This document shows, one piece after another, positions 1 to 11,852 of a stretch of DNA of 64,000 nt. Source of the stretch: Saccopteryx bilineata (Eukaryota; Chordata; Mammalia; Chiroptera; Emballonuridae); contig NC_089491.1 of assembly GCF_036850765.1 (NCBI RefSeq), positions 189,331,520 through 189,395,519 on the forward strand, in the 5' to 3' direction. The notes beneath the pieces were generated by a model. That model worked only from the letters and a program-made list of their open reading frames with translations. It was not told the origin of the DNA and did not search any database. Numbering within the stretch: the stretch's first letter is position 1; every line of letters begins with the position of its first letter. The position numbers and the translations under genes were made by a program.

Positions 1-1169
1 CCCAGGCTGGGTGTGTATTTGGGATCTTGTCGTATTTATTATTCCTGATCACCCCCTCGGTGCCCCAAACAGGGTGAGCACTCAGCGGTTGTTCAAGAAT
101 AATCCAGGAAACTAATGATGATACGTGTGATGACATTTTTTTTTTTTAACCAGAAAGCTAATTGTTTTACAACTTAATTTCAACTTTTTGGGAAATGAGG
201 CTCTCCCATGGAAATCTGAAACTGAGCTTTGATGATGATAATTAATGTACTATTTTTGGTAGCATTTAACAATTTTTAGCCTCAAATAGGGCTGTCCCTG
301 CAAATCTTAAAACTTCCAAGGCACACAAACAGCACTCCCTGTGTCCCTGCATGGGTACAGGAAGGAAGTTAGTAGCTCAAAGTATAGAACAACTGCCTGG
401 CTCCACACACCCCCAAGCTGAGGAAGCCTGGGCAGTCTGCCAGCTCTCTGGAAACTTCACACTGCATGAGGCAGGCTGCAGTAGTTGCCCGCATTCTCCA
501 GAAAGAAAGAAGTGGGTCTGATTTCATGAGACGTATGGTTGTCAGATCACAGGGAGCCTGATGAGTCAGGCAGCCCTCCAAGACGTTGACCTGGGAGATG
601 ACCCTGAGGAGGTTATCACAGAGGGTCAGAGTGGAACCTCGGAGCACCTAGCCCCACATTCTCTAGGTGAGGAAGTGGGGTCTGGAGACATAAGGGGCAG
701 AGCTAGCTGCTCTGGATTAGATCAGCCCCTTCCTCTCATAGTCCAGAAGTGGACAGGAAATCATCTTTGCATCCATTCCCACTAGGAAAATCCTTTATTT
801 CAAGAAGGATTCAGATAACAATTTCACACAGACCTAATCTCAGATGATTTGGACTAATTAAGTACAAAGGTTTGTATTGGTTGGAAACAAGTTACCCTCC
901 AAATCTATAGCCACTATATGTGTGATTTAGGGCACAAAAGATAGACCAACTTCTCTTCTGTTCTGGACAGTCAACAAGAATGTATAAGTTTAACAGCACT
1001 GGCTATTAGATGGTGCAGTTTAGCCTGGTACTGAGCACTTGGAGGGATATCAGTGAAGCCCTGTCTTTCTAGGAAGACAGTTTTAACACCAAGGAAACAG
1101 AAATGTTAAACTATATATATCCTGGTCTCAAATGGTATATGCAGAAGTAACGTGACAGATGAATTTACC

Positions 1170-1425
1170 AATGTTAAGCCAACACTCTCCAATAGAAATA
1201 TAATGAAAGCCACATGTGTAATTTAAAATTAATTTTAGTTAACCCAGTATACCTCAAATATTATCATTTCGACATGTTATTGACACTTAAAAAATATTGC
1301 ACTGCTTCGTTTTTAAATTTTAAATTAATTGAAATAAAGGATTGACTAAAATTCAGTTCTTCAGTCACACTAGGCACACTTTAAGTGCTCAATAGCCAGC
1401 CATGTGTGGCTGGTGGGCGTAGAGC
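1170..1425. mobile_element. hAT-type (Charlie-like) DNA transposon fossil
   Basis: The stretch from 'caatagaaatataatg' to 'gtgctcaatagcc...tgtggctggtgg' resembles the common mammalian non-autonomous hAT family with 'tccaatagaaatataatg' and 'gccacatgtggctagtgg' ends. Both end motifs are visible but diverged, and the interior is AT-rich. The family name is not assigned because it cannot be checked here. Confidence 0.5.
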
Positions 1426-2820
1426 CATGAGAAGGGAGCAGACCGGGGTACTGAGGGGCATGAGAATGTGAATGGTAGAAAGAAGAAGACAGTCTTGCCC
1501 TGGCATTTTTAGAGCCAAGACAAGAGTTTCAATGCCAGCCCACAAACAATATCTCTAACCACATACAAGCTCTAAATCAAACAGACAAGCTGTTAAATAT
1601 GTTTCAGCCTCTGGGGACAAATATACCTTCATGATGACCTGAAAGGTCAGGTCCAAATTTAGAATTCTGGAATAACCCAGAGCTTCATCGTGGAGCGTGG
1701 CGGTGCCTGGAAGTGCAGAAGGAGCTGCCCTGCCTCCCACGTCATCTTTCCATTCCGGGCTTCGACCCACACGGCCGGCTGGGGGCGGACACCCCTGTGG
1801 ACAGGCTCCCCCGCCCACACAGCCAAGCTCTGTCCACACCCTTCAAGAACAGACTTCCCTGGGACCTAGAAGTATGCTCAGTGACAAGCTGTTTGACCTC
1901 AGGAGGACAGACCTAACGAAGAGGAGAGACCTGAGGCAGTCTGGAGACAGACTTGGAATCATCTTTACAGTGCATTCTGGGATTTCAGGGGCCCCAAGAA
2001 AGATCTAGAAATGGAGGTAGCACAGGCTCTGAGGGGGGATGCCCACTTGGCCCATGAACTCCTTACACTGTAAGAGGGACAGGCCCAGTGCAGGGACCCC
2101 CTGTTGCCCAAGTCTGAAGGCAGTACTGGAAAAGGATGTATACCCAGCTTAGGGAATAGCATACTCATTTCCTCATTGCTCAGCATCCCCAGGAAAAGTA
2201 TAGTGAGGCCAAGCGTGAGTTGCAGCACCAGCGTCTCCCCTATCCATCCGAGTTCTTCCTCACTGTGCCATGCACCCAGGCATGTTGCTGTGGCTGACAG
2301 GGCCCCAAGTGGTGAAGCCAATTAAGATGACCAGCTGCATTCAGACAGAAATTCCTTCTCACCTCCTACCACTTTATACAGCTAATAATGGGGCAGCTGA
2401 GACCTTCCCCAGGTCCCAAGGCTCCTTCACAGAAAGAAGCAATGACAATCTAATTCAAATACTGTACACCTACATGAAGCTCTCACGATCTTTCCTCCAG
2501 AAATTCAAGAACCTTAATCTTAAAATTGAGCACAGATTTAGCCAATCAAACCCCCATAGCCTGGAATATAATGTCTCTGTATTCTTTTCTACCAGGTCTG
2601 AAAAGTTCTAGTTTTGAGTGGTGATAATAGTGCTAATAGTGCTATAGTGATAATAATGCTTACACTCATTACTTTAAGTCTAATTATCTCTTTCTTCCTC
2701 AAATCTTTGTCACAAGTCTTACTCTCACTAGAGATGAAACTGAAAACTTTAGGGAATGTCGCACCTTACTTGTCTATCTTCCATGTTTGAACTTGACCTA
2801 ATGCAGATAATGCTTTAAAG

Positions 2821-3111
2821 CCCTCAATGTTTTTTGGGCTATGGACCGGTTTAATGTCAGAAAATATTTTCACAGACCAGCCTTTAGGGTGGGACATATA
2901 AATGTATCACGTGACCAAGACAAGCATCAAGAGTGAGTCTTAGATGGATGTAACAGAGGGAATCTGGTCATTTTTTAAAAATGTAACATCATTCAGACTT
3001 AAATATAAATAAAACAGAAATAATGTAAGTTATTTATTCTTTCTCTGTGGACTGATACCAAATGGCTCATGGACCATTACCAGTCCGTGGCCCAGGGGTT
3101 GGGGACCACTG
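2821..3111 (-). mobile_element. Non-autonomous hAT element with terminal inverted repeats
   Basis: The right end reads, on the minus strand, CAGTGGTCCCCAACCCCTGG, a typical hAT terminus. The left end carries a degraded inverted copy (…ttttttgggctatggaccgg). The element is flanked by ctttaaag (2813-2820) and ctttaaaa (3112-3119), consistent with an 8-bp hAT target duplication. No transposase sequence is present. Confidence 0.7.
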
Positions 3112-5829
3112 CTTTAAAAGATCCATCTAAAATGTAACTGTTTAAATCTAGATCTGGATTTGGATCTTTATTGAGCCTCATTTCAATCATGTTGCCCCTT
3201 CCTTAAAATGTAATAATAACTTAGAATTACCTTCCAAACTGATGAAAAGCAGTCACCTGTGGCTATTAGAACCCTCCACTGCTTGGCCTCTGAAATGTGC
3301 CATTATGTGTACATAGTAGCTAAACTTTCTAGTAACCACTTATTTTCTTTTCAGAAAATGTTATTTTTATTCTTCAGTAGAAGTCTTCTTTATTCCCACC
3401 TGACAAATGAGACACCTTGCATCCTTTCAATTTCTATGCTGTCTCTTCCATGAACTCAATTCACATGTTGGACCTATCAACTCAAAATGTCTGCCCCCTT
3501 TGTGAATAGACGTCCCTCTCACCTAGCACAAGGTTGACTGTCTGAGCACGGGACCATCCTCCTTGTCACCTGATAAACTACCACGTATGTCATGCATGTT
3601 GGATAGATGAGTGTTAGCTGGTGCTGATGGTGCTTGTGCTGAATCTCCAACAGACACTTATGTGTGGGAAGATGTCTTGTTTTCACTCGGAGAGTCAGAA
3701 GGCATTTCTTTCTTGGGTCTGTTTTTGTACTTAGGGGAAAAAAAATCAACATAAATTAAGGAGAAAAATCCCTCTGGGTTCATTAACTAGTTTGGGGACA
3801 TTTTATTTATCATTTTCTATGGATCAAACAAGAATACCAAAGGAGTGATACTGAGGAATAGATTAGCACTTCTGAGAGGCCACGCTAGCTTCAATGGCAG
3901 CGTCCCCCTGAGAAGGGGACCTCAGACTGACAGGGCTCTTTTTTCTTCCTATGTGTGTTGTGCTGCTTTGCTGGCACTCAGCATGGCCGCGGGTGTGTCA
4001 GCAATTACTGAGTGTGAAACAGGAACAGCACTGCCTTATCTTCCTGATTTCCCAATGTCACTGAATGCATTTTATTTTGAGATTCCTGGTGGTGCTTGGC
4101 AAAGATAAACAAAAATCTTCCATCAGGAAACCTGTGAGCTAATTTCCACAGGAAGTTTCAAATCAGTGAAGTAAATAGAAACTCTCCACTTGATCTCAGT
4201 GGTGTCACTTGGGCTCACTTGGGTTTTAACACCAGATGAGACCTTGTAAACGGAGTCTGTGGTCTTTGTAGAAACGGTTTGATTGCAACCAGTGTACAAT
4301 GCCTCTGTTTTGGTATGTGTGTAAAAGTTGATGGCTGGTATTTTAATCATTATGCTTGGAAAATGTCCCAAATATAAAAAAGATGGTGAATTACAGGGGC
4401 TATTTCTGACACCTTATTGTTATGTTAAAAATTATTGTCAGAAGAGAGCACATAATCTTAACTATCCTTTAATCCAAAAAAAAAAAAAAAAATTATTGTC
4501 AGCTGCTTCTGCCCCTTCTGGCACATTCTTAGATTTTCATTTTAAAAGCAGGAAAACCTCCATTGCTCTCCTTTCTCCACCACGGACAGCTTCATAAGCC
4601 ACAGTTAGCCCCGCTCCCAGGTTTCAAATGAATACTTTGGCATTTCTTCAGACGTGACACTTTATAATGAAGCCAAAGCTCAGAAAAATCAGAAAAACAA
4701 GCAAAGTGATATTTAGGAAAGAGTTGATATGATATCTAATTTTGGACTATTGTCCCTTTAAGGTTTAAAGGTTTCTTTATAGCTTTGTGCACAAAGGATA
4801 ATAATAATAACAGCATAACATAGTCTTTTCATCTTCAAAGTACTTTGTAAAATGTTGGCCCAAATTCTTTGCTCAAATAGAGATATGCCACTAGTAACAA
4901 GCAATGCAAAGGTTTTGAGAGCATATCAGTTCAGGGCCAGTAGCCAATGGTTTTTTTAAATCCTCCGGTGAAATGATCCAGAAGGAGGCTGGGAGCTCTC
5001 AGCGCAAAGCTAGATGATGGTCCAGGGTAAGAGAGCTGAGGAGGCGCGCTCAGGACGCAGTGCCAGAGGCACTCGGAGGGTGGAGGTGCGGGTGGGCAAG
5101 GAAGGGACTTTGGAAATGGACATGGCTCTTAGTGACACAGCTGCTTTCAGAAAATGTTTAATAAGCTTTTGATAGTAAATTTGATTCTAAAATTGTTTTC
5201 CCCTCCCCCATTGCCCCCACATTGGAATCTGGTAACTCCATTGGAATCAGGTAACTCTTCCAGATTCCAATTATTAATATTTTTCAGAAGAGATCTGTGC
5301 TCTTTTATGTCTGAGTGGAGTGATCACCGTTTAGGGGACCTGAGCAAGTAGCGGGCTCTTCGCCATCCACTGTGCCAGCAAAGAGCAGGGAAAGTAGGGG
5401 ACAGCAGCAGGGAGGATGCTAGCCACCCAACTGTAAGAAATTTGGAAAATCGTTTGTTCTTTTACCAGAAACATGGAGAATTAAAGTGGTATTGGCTGGA
5501 GTGACTGGGACTTCCTAGTCACACTTTTCACAGTTTATTTTGGATAAGTTTGACTATAAATGCACCCTTGGTTTTTAGTACAAATTGCTGTTACTACTTT
5601 ATTATTCTGCTCATTTACTAGTAGTTCCATCCATGATAAAGAAATGGTAAGCATGGCTATCATTTCAAGCTGTAAAAGAAAAGTCCACTTTGAAAAGCAT
5701 TTTGGGGCAAATAAAGAAAATGTCCCATCCTTCTAACTGTCCCGTTTTGGCATTTTCTACTTCTGATGGGATGAACTTAGTTGGTTTCCACTTGCTATGT
5801 TTGATCAGTTCTTCTAAAACGAACAGATA

Positions 5830-6208
5830 AGGCCCTGGCCGGTTGGTTCAGTGGTAGAGTGTCGGCCTGGCGTGCAGGAGTCCCGGGTTCGATTCCCAGC
5901 CGGGGCACACAGGAGAAGCACCCATCTGCTTCTCCACCCCTCCCCCTCTCCTTCCTCTCTGTCTCTCTCTTCCCCTCCCGCAGCCAAGGCTCCAGTGGAG
6001 CAAAGTTTGCCTGGGCGCTGAGGATGGCTCTGTGGCCTCTGCCTCAGGTGCTAGAATGGCTCTGATTGCCGCAGAGCGACGCCCCAAGATGGGCAGAGCA
6101 TCACCCCCTGGTGGGCGTGACGGGTGGATCTCGGTCGGGCACATGCAGGAGTCTGTCTGACTACCTCCCCATTATGGCTTCGGAAAAATACAAAATAAAT
6201 AAATAAAT
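5830..6208 (+). mobile_element. Bat tRNA-derived SINE, long type
   Basis: Full-length example of the long SINE. The head 'ggccctggccggttggttca' carries tRNA-like A-box and B-box motifs (gttcgattccc near 5887). A pyrimidine-rich middle, a conserved body and an (AAAT)n tail follow. Perfect 14-bp target duplication AAAACGAACAGATA at 5816-5829 and 6209-6222. It lies only about 150 bp upstream of FLT1 exon 13. Confidence 0.93.
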
Positions 6209-6362
6209 AAAACGAACAGATAGTCATTCTTTTAATGCTGATGCTAAGAGAATCTGTGTAGAAACAATACTTTAGATCTTTGAGTCTCTCATGATGAGAA
6301 ATTGCCTCTGTATGACACATTGGTTTTTCTATGAACCAAAGTTTTTTATTCTTACTTTATAG

Positions 6363-6671
6363 ATGTGCCCAATGGGTTCCATGTTAACTTGGAAAAAATG
6401 CCTACGGAAGGAGAGGACCTGAAACTGTCTTGCACAGGTAACAAGTTCCTGTACAGAGACATTACTTGGATTCTGCTGAGGACGGCTGATAACCGAACCA
6501 CGCACCACAGCATCGGCAGGCAGAAAACCACCATCACAAAGGAACACTCCATCACGCTTCACCTTGTCATCAAGAACGTTTCCCTGGAAGACTCAGGCAC
6601 CTACGCCTGCAGAGCCAGGAACATATACACAGGGGAAGACATCCTTCAGAAGAAAGAAGTTACAATTAGAG
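6363..6671 (+). CDS. FLT1: FLT1 exon 13 (Ig-like domain 6)
   Basis: This exon encodes Ig-like domain 6 of VEGFR-1, in the membrane-proximal part of the ectodomain that binds VEGF-A, VEGF-B and PlGF through domains 2-3. It is 309 bp, phase 1 at both ends: the first two bases (AT) complete an Asp codon from exon 12, and the last G starts the next codon. The translation from 6365 begins VPNGFHVNLEKMPTEG and ends YTGEDILQKKEVTIR, nearly matching human FLT1. The intradomain cysteine pair is at 6431-6433 (LSC) and 6608-6610 (YAC), with the Ig tryptophan (TW) between. N-glycosylation sequons NRT (6491-6499) and NVS (6575-6583) are kept, while the human NLT sequon between them is HLV here. Acceptor …ctttatAG and donor GTGAGC are canonical. 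The downstream intron supplies an alternative soluble terminus. Confidence 0.98.
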
Positions 6672-6766
6672 GTGAGCACTGCAACAAAAAGGCTGTTTTC
6701 TCTCGGATCTCCAAATTTAAAAGCACAAAGAATGATTGTACCACACAAAGTAATGTAAAACATTAA
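6672..6766 (+). CDS. FLT1: sFlt1-i13 read-through tail (soluble VEGFR-1 C-terminus)
   Basis: If the exon 13 donor is not used, translation continues in frame into intron 13. It adds 31 residues, GEHCNKKAVFSRISKF followed by a Lys/Thr/Asn-rich end, and stops at TAA 6764-6766. The first Gly codon spans 6671-6673. As I recall the human secreted isoform (sFlt1-i13), it has the same 31-residue tail except Arg for Lys at one position. The product lacks Ig domain 7, the membrane anchor and the kinase, so it acts as a secreted VEGF/PlGF trap. Near-identity of an 'intronic' stretch across placental orders is strong evidence that it is coding. Usage depends on U1/donor strength and on the intronic poly(A) signals downstream. 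Confidence 0.9.
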
Positions 6767-7539
6767 AGGACTCATTCAAAAGTAACAGTTGTCTCATATC
6801 ATCTTGATTTATTGTCACTGTTGCTAACTTTCTGGCTCAGAGGAGATGCTCCTCCCAAAATGAGTTTGGAGATGATGGGAGTAATAATGAGCCCCAAGGC
6901 CCGCACAGGGCTCCCCACCAGGCTGGGGGGCTCCCTGGGGCCAACCTGGTGACCTGGTGCACCTTTGGATTTGGAGGATCCCGCAGGCACTCTGTGCTTT
7001 TGCTCTTTGCTGTCTTCTCCTACCTGATAAACAACGGAGAGCTGATCATTTCCTTCCACTTTGATGCCAACCTCTTTTTATTTTTTAAGTTTCGAAGCTG
7101 CACAAACTGAGTAATTTAAACAGATGCTGGTTTCTGCCAAAGATGGACATGAATAAGTTAATTTTTTCAGCTCAGAATGAGTACAGTTGACTCTGAGACT
7201 CTGTTGGACCTCTGCCTGGTTTTATGTTGTATTACATATTTCATCTGTTCTTCATTTGTAAATAGCATCTAGATGGCAAGTTATAATGCTTATTTATTTG
7301 AAAATGCTTCATTTCTTCTTTTATACTAAGCACATTAATCTTGAACTGCAGGTTTTAAAATGGGTCCCACTGGTGCAAGTGTTGCTATTAAAGGTTTATC
7401 ACAGTGTGAATCAGGAAAATCCACCCAAATCAAGCCCACTCCCATCTCATGCAATTCTCAGCAGCCAGCAAACCAGTCCAGTGGCCAGTTTCCTCCTCAC
7501 GGCTCCTGAGTTAACTTAGCAGCTATTGACAGCACCTGA

Positions 7540-7661
7540 AATAAAGTGGTTCACGCCCTTGTTTTAAATATTTTTGTCCCCTGGTTATTCTTTTAAAGGA
7601 CTTTGTCCTGTTTAATAATGGCATTCAAAGGTGTACCACAATCAATTAGTAAGCAAATAAA
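7540..7661 (+). promoter_or_regulatory. FLT1: Candidate proximal intronic poly(A) signals
   Basis: Two AATAAA hexamers, at 7540-7545 and 7656-7661, lie 0.8-0.9 kb after the sFlt1-i13 stop. T-rich sequence follows the first (7561-7580). Either could end a short soluble transcript. Human intron 13 is known to use intronic poly(A) signals, but correspondence to these hexamers is inferred. Confidence 0.45.
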
Positions 7662-10600
7662 GGCCACTGTGACCAAAGGTTTAATAGTCTTCTAGATGCA
7701 ACCCTAAAATTTGTCCACTAAAAGTCTACTTCCCCATATACCTATGTTAATAAGTTCCTATGAGAATTAAGAAATCACAAAACTACAGAAGCAGAATTCA
7801 GTTATTGAAAAATACACATTACTTTTAAATCAAGAGAGATTGATTTTGTTTTAAACTTGCATCTGAGAGGCAAGTGACTTTTTTCATTAGTTTAATATGC
7901 ACTGTTTTGTTGTTTTCATTTATGATTGATCATTATATGTGACTTGGATGAACTATTGGAAAACAAACCATAATGACCAAAATAGCCAAGTCTGGGCAGT
8001 CCAACAGGAGCTGACAATATGACAATTTTTCAAGCTTGGGAACTCTGGACTGTTTCCTACTTTAGGTAACAGATGCTGTCCCACGGCTAAACTTGTCTTT
8101 CATGTGGGAATTACTTTTGTCGAGTGTGAAAGAGTAAACAATACCATTTCCCCAAAATACCAGTTTTATGGAGCCCTGAATGCTCTGAAAACAATTGGTA
8201 ACCTGGAAGTTGTCAACTCATAGGAAAGAATAATCAATTGTATCTTGAAATTTTACCTATGGCTCCTGTGCCTGGTGTTTGTTCATTATAAGACAGTGCG
8301 TTCCACCAGGGAACAATGCCTTAGGACCGCAGAGCTCAGGACCCCATTTTTACGGAAGCTTAAAAAGCAAATGAAATGGTTCAGGGAGTGCTTTTGAAAG
8401 CATGGTGCATTGGCCGTGCAGAATCTATCACTTCCTTCCCTTTCAAACTGCACAGAGGGGAAGGGTTTATGTGTTCACACAAGGTGATTTTTAAGTACTT
8501 CCAAGAGCTGATTTTAAAAATATTGTAATTAATTGTCCACTGTGTAAATTAGTCCTACCAGAAAGTTTCAGAAAGAAAAAAAATTTTTTTTAATTAGTTA
8601 ACTCTTCTAAGTGTGGAGTAAGGGGAGTGTAACAGGAAAAAGAGAAAGAAAAAAGAGCCAGTGTGGAGAATGAGTGAAACAGAATGGAGTGCGAGGTGGT
8701 CCCTCAGCCCCCTTCCAGCAGGGAGCGGGCATCCTTGTTCCTGGGGCCTGGTGGGTCTCTGGGAGCACTCACACTGAAAAGAAGAGACGAACCTGGTGGA
8801 GCTCTCTTTAGCTATTGATAACTGGCAGAAATATTCTATTATTTCTGATTTTCTCAGTTTGAAGGGATAATCATTCCATTAACATTTGGAAAGCAGCTAC
8901 CTATTTCCAGCAAATAACTTAGGTTTAAAAATGTGGATTCGATGTACCTTTCTTATTTAAAATGTCAAAACACGTTACTATAAAAGTGTAAAATGAGAAT
9001 AATAAAATGATTTCTTGATTGATTGGTCATTTAGAAATTAGCCAAAAATGCAACTTTTCTCATAGGGGAACTTTCTCTCTCTCTCTTTTTTTTTTCAGAA
9101 ATGCATACAAGGAAAAAAATCATAATATTGTATGGTTCAGACATATTTATGTAAACTTTGTATTTAATTGAAAGTTCTATGTTTATTTGGCAGCCTTTTT
9201 GCTGTTTCTCTTCTCTAAAGTTTCTGTAGGATAGATAGGGCCTTTGGGAGTTCTTCATGACATTTTTGCTGAAAGCAAGTGTTCTCATCTCTAAAAGCCT
9301 TGTTTTCCAACACACCTTCCAGGAAAGCTAAATCCTGCCTGTGCTGGTGATGTTACAGTTTGTAGCTGTGGAAATTATCTGGGCGCTGGAGGCCCCATAT
9401 TCACTTTTTTCTTGTAATAAGCCTTATGGGCAGTGATAGATTATTATTTTAGCATTTTTAGCACATGGGAAATAGTAACTGAGATATGTCAAAGTTGGTT
9501 CGCCACTGTGAAAGACACAAAATAGTAAATGATGCTGTTCTTTTATTGTCTTCCGTGTTTCACGGGTATGTCTGGGGTCTTCCCTGTGTAATGCTGTCAA
9601 AATTGAAATGATCAAGTGTATAATATAAATAATATAAAATATAAGAGTTACCAAAATTAAAGATTGGATCGACGGCTGCATTTTCAAGTAGTAAAAGCTA
9701 TCTGACAGCTTGCACAGAATGTAAACAACAGAAATATTCAAATGGTTCTACTTGGGGCAGCTAGATGGGAAAGATACCTGGAAGCGGGCAGGAGCACCAC
9801 TGCTGCTTGCCCCTCACAACATCTGGAGCATCCCTTCGGCATTCTTATTTACCTTCAGATTTCATTCTGTATGAAATGAGAAGAGACCAGTGATAAGCTA
9901 TGGGAATCAAAATTTAATGAGAAGTTTGTTTCTTCTAACTGAATAACCCTGCCATGTTATATACTATGTCAGCATGTTTAAAAGTTATATGATAATTACA
10001 CGTTTCAACCTGAGATTTCTAAATGGCTTACTGAATGCTAATCCTGAGAGTTTCCCTGCAGGAATAAGAGAAAGGTGTTGGGGACTCAGCAGAACCCTGC
10101 AGTGACACGGAACCAAAGCCATGGCAATGTGTCACCTCTCATAGCATTGTAATCACTCCTAAGCTGCTTTCACAGGTTTAGTTCAATAAGATGAGAGAAT
10201 CAGAAATGGTCAAAGAAAACTCATACTGTGTAACTGAAACCAGTGATGCAGAATGTGTAAGTTATGCCAAAACTCTTTTGATTTCTGTTCCAGAATTTGC
10301 TACAAGGGGGGAAGTGGATGATTTGGGAGGGTGGGAAAGACATTCGAAGTTGTCTTTATTCATTTACCTTGGAAGCCTGAGCACTCGTCTAAGTAGAATG
10401 TATGCACATCAGCAGGCCTGACTGACCACTACATTAAACAGACACTACTCACTGGGGCCTCGGGGGTACTGCTGTTCCTCTGTGGGATGTTAACGTTGTA
10501 ATGTACTGCATCCTAATGTATTAAGATCATTTTGTTGTACTATATTGGTTGGCATTTTATTAAAATAAATTGTATTGTATCATATTTGTATGTTTTAAGA

Positions 10601-10726
10601 GAAAATAATATAAAATACAATATTGTACTATTATATAGTGCAGAACCCATAAATCTGTGCGTCTGCCTCTTGAATGAACCCTTTGGTGGCTTGCATTTGG
10701 GGAGGGAATGGAGGAGAGAAATAATC

Positions 10727-10770
10727 AATAAAGCTTTCAAAGTTCAAGAAATTCTGTTTGGTCTGCTGCC
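10727..10770 (+). promoter_or_regulatory. FLT1: Candidate distal intronic poly(A) site of soluble FLT1
   Basis: AATAAA at 10727-10732 is followed by a CA-containing cleavage window near 10738-10752 and a GT-rich element (ttctgtttggtctgctg, 10752-10768). That is the full arrangement of a mammalian poly(A) site. It sits about 4 kb after the i13 stop, where a long sFlt1 3' UTR could end, and before exon 14. Confidence 0.5.
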
Positions 10771-10981
10771 TTACAATCCAGGTTACTGATAGCTGAGTAA
10801 CACACACACACCCTCAAAACCACAGCAACACGAGTGTGCACAGAATTATATGTGCTCATCACCACCATGCTACCTATTTATGTAAAAAGTCCCTTCAAAC
10901 CTATACCTAAAACCATATTTTTCCTTTCTAATTCCTAAAATATTATGCCAACTCCTTAGGTTTTGGAAAAGCTTCTCTCAA

Positions 10982-10985
10982 AATA

Positions 10986-11024
<39 letters not shown>
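10982..11024 (+). repeat. (AAAT)n microsatellite
   Basis: About ten uninterrupted AAAT units with no SINE body attached on either side, so a free-standing microsatellite in intron 13, about 265 bp upstream of exon 14. Confidence 0.9.
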
Positions 11025-11289
11025 AACTAGTTAGCCAGGCAGAAACAAAACCAAACCAAAAAAACCCTTGATATTTAAATCTAAATAGAAAGACTTTAGT
11101 TCTTGATTTTTACCTTGTGTTCTAATGAATTTCAATATATTGTATCATCTTAACAAAGAGGAAGCAGTAGGCTAATCATAGAAGAGAAATTTAGAGAACA
11201 AAATACAAATGATATATTTCAAATGATGCATATACAATAACAAAAATAAAACTGATGAGTATTAATTATTCTTTTTCTTTATTCACTAG

Positions 11290-11436
11290 ATCAGGAAGCA
11301 CCATACCTTCTGCAAAACCTCAGTGATCACACAGTGGCTGTCAGCAGCTCCACTACTCTAGACTGTCATGCTAATGGTGTCCCTGAGCCTCAGATCACCT
11401 GGTTTAAAAACAACCGCAAAATACAACAAGAACCCG
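11290..11436 (+). CDS. FLT1: FLT1 exon 14 (Ig-like domain 7, first half)
   Basis: This 147-bp exon is phase 1 to phase 1. The joined Asp codon continues QEAPYLLQNLSDHTVAVSSS and runs to NNRKIQQEP plus the G of a split Gly codon. It is the N-terminal half of Ig-like domain 7, with the first domain cysteine at 11364-11366 (LDC), the conserved ITWF, and an NLS N-glycosylation sequon. Differences from human (recalled) are conservative, such as R for H in 'NNRKIQ'. The acceptor follows a T-rich tract (…ttcactAG); the donor is GTAAGA. If this donor were skipped, the frame would stay open into the intron and stop at 11535-11537, adding a Pro/Ser-rich tail. No evidence shows that this is used. Confidence 0.98.
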
Positions 11437-11852
11437 GTAAGAGATGTTTTCCCGTGTCTATTCTTCCTCATTGTCCCCATCTTCCTTTAACATTCCTGCC
11501 ACCTCCAGCCAGCACATCAGAACCACTTGCAGAATGAACTGCAAAAAATCACCAGGCTTCAGTTCATACTTAGATCAACTTCAAATGAAGAGTATTTCAG
11601 CCAGGTCTTATGCAGACCATATTCCTAACCCTATGGTATCTCCTTTAAATGGTGCATTCAGAAAGAAATAGTAAGAGCCATTCAGAAAGGTTTCAGTTAA
11701 CCTAGAGGACAAGAGAAGTGTTGTCAAGATTGGTTCCCTGGCTTGAGTGACAGCGGAGCTGTGAACATTTGACATAGATGATGTTCTGAGTAGATTATAA
11801 TCTTTTAAATTCACCTGTAGCAATCATAATGACTTGGTTAAAAGAAGAATAT

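Larger units (their letters stand above)
1..6362 (+). other. FLT1: FLT1 intron 12 (3' part)
   Basis: Non-coding sequence upstream of the first recognisable FLT1 exon, ending in a pyrimidine-rich tract and AG at 6361-6362. No exon 12 sequence (end of Ig-like domain 5) is seen, so exon 12 lies left of the window. Contents are DNA-transposon fossils near 1170-1425 and 2821-3111 and a single SINE at 5831-6208. I see nothing assignable in 1-1165, 1430-2810 and 3120-5815. The open frames there are short and lack codon structure or homology. Confidence 0.85.
6672..11289 (+). other. FLT1: FLT1 intron 13 / 3' UTR of the soluble isoform
   Basis: A 4.6 kb intron that doubles as the 3' UTR of sFlt1-i13. 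I see no SINE, LINE or LTR in it. The only obvious repeat is an (AAAT)n tract at 10984-11024. Several AATAAA hexamers occur (7540, 7656, 9001, 10564, 10727). Sequence between 6767 and 10980 shows no other recognisable gene. Short open frames here are not supported as proteins. Confidence 0.75.

Noticed and set aside
3902..3920. Short hairpin GTCCCC…GGGGAC
   Set aside because: A 6-bp stem is expected by chance at this length and nothing around supports a function.
5831..5905. tRNA gene-like sequence with A and B boxes
   Set aside because: This is the tRNA-derived head of a SINE, followed by the SINE body and tail with target duplications. The same applies to all other GGCCCTGGCC and GCCTGACC heads.
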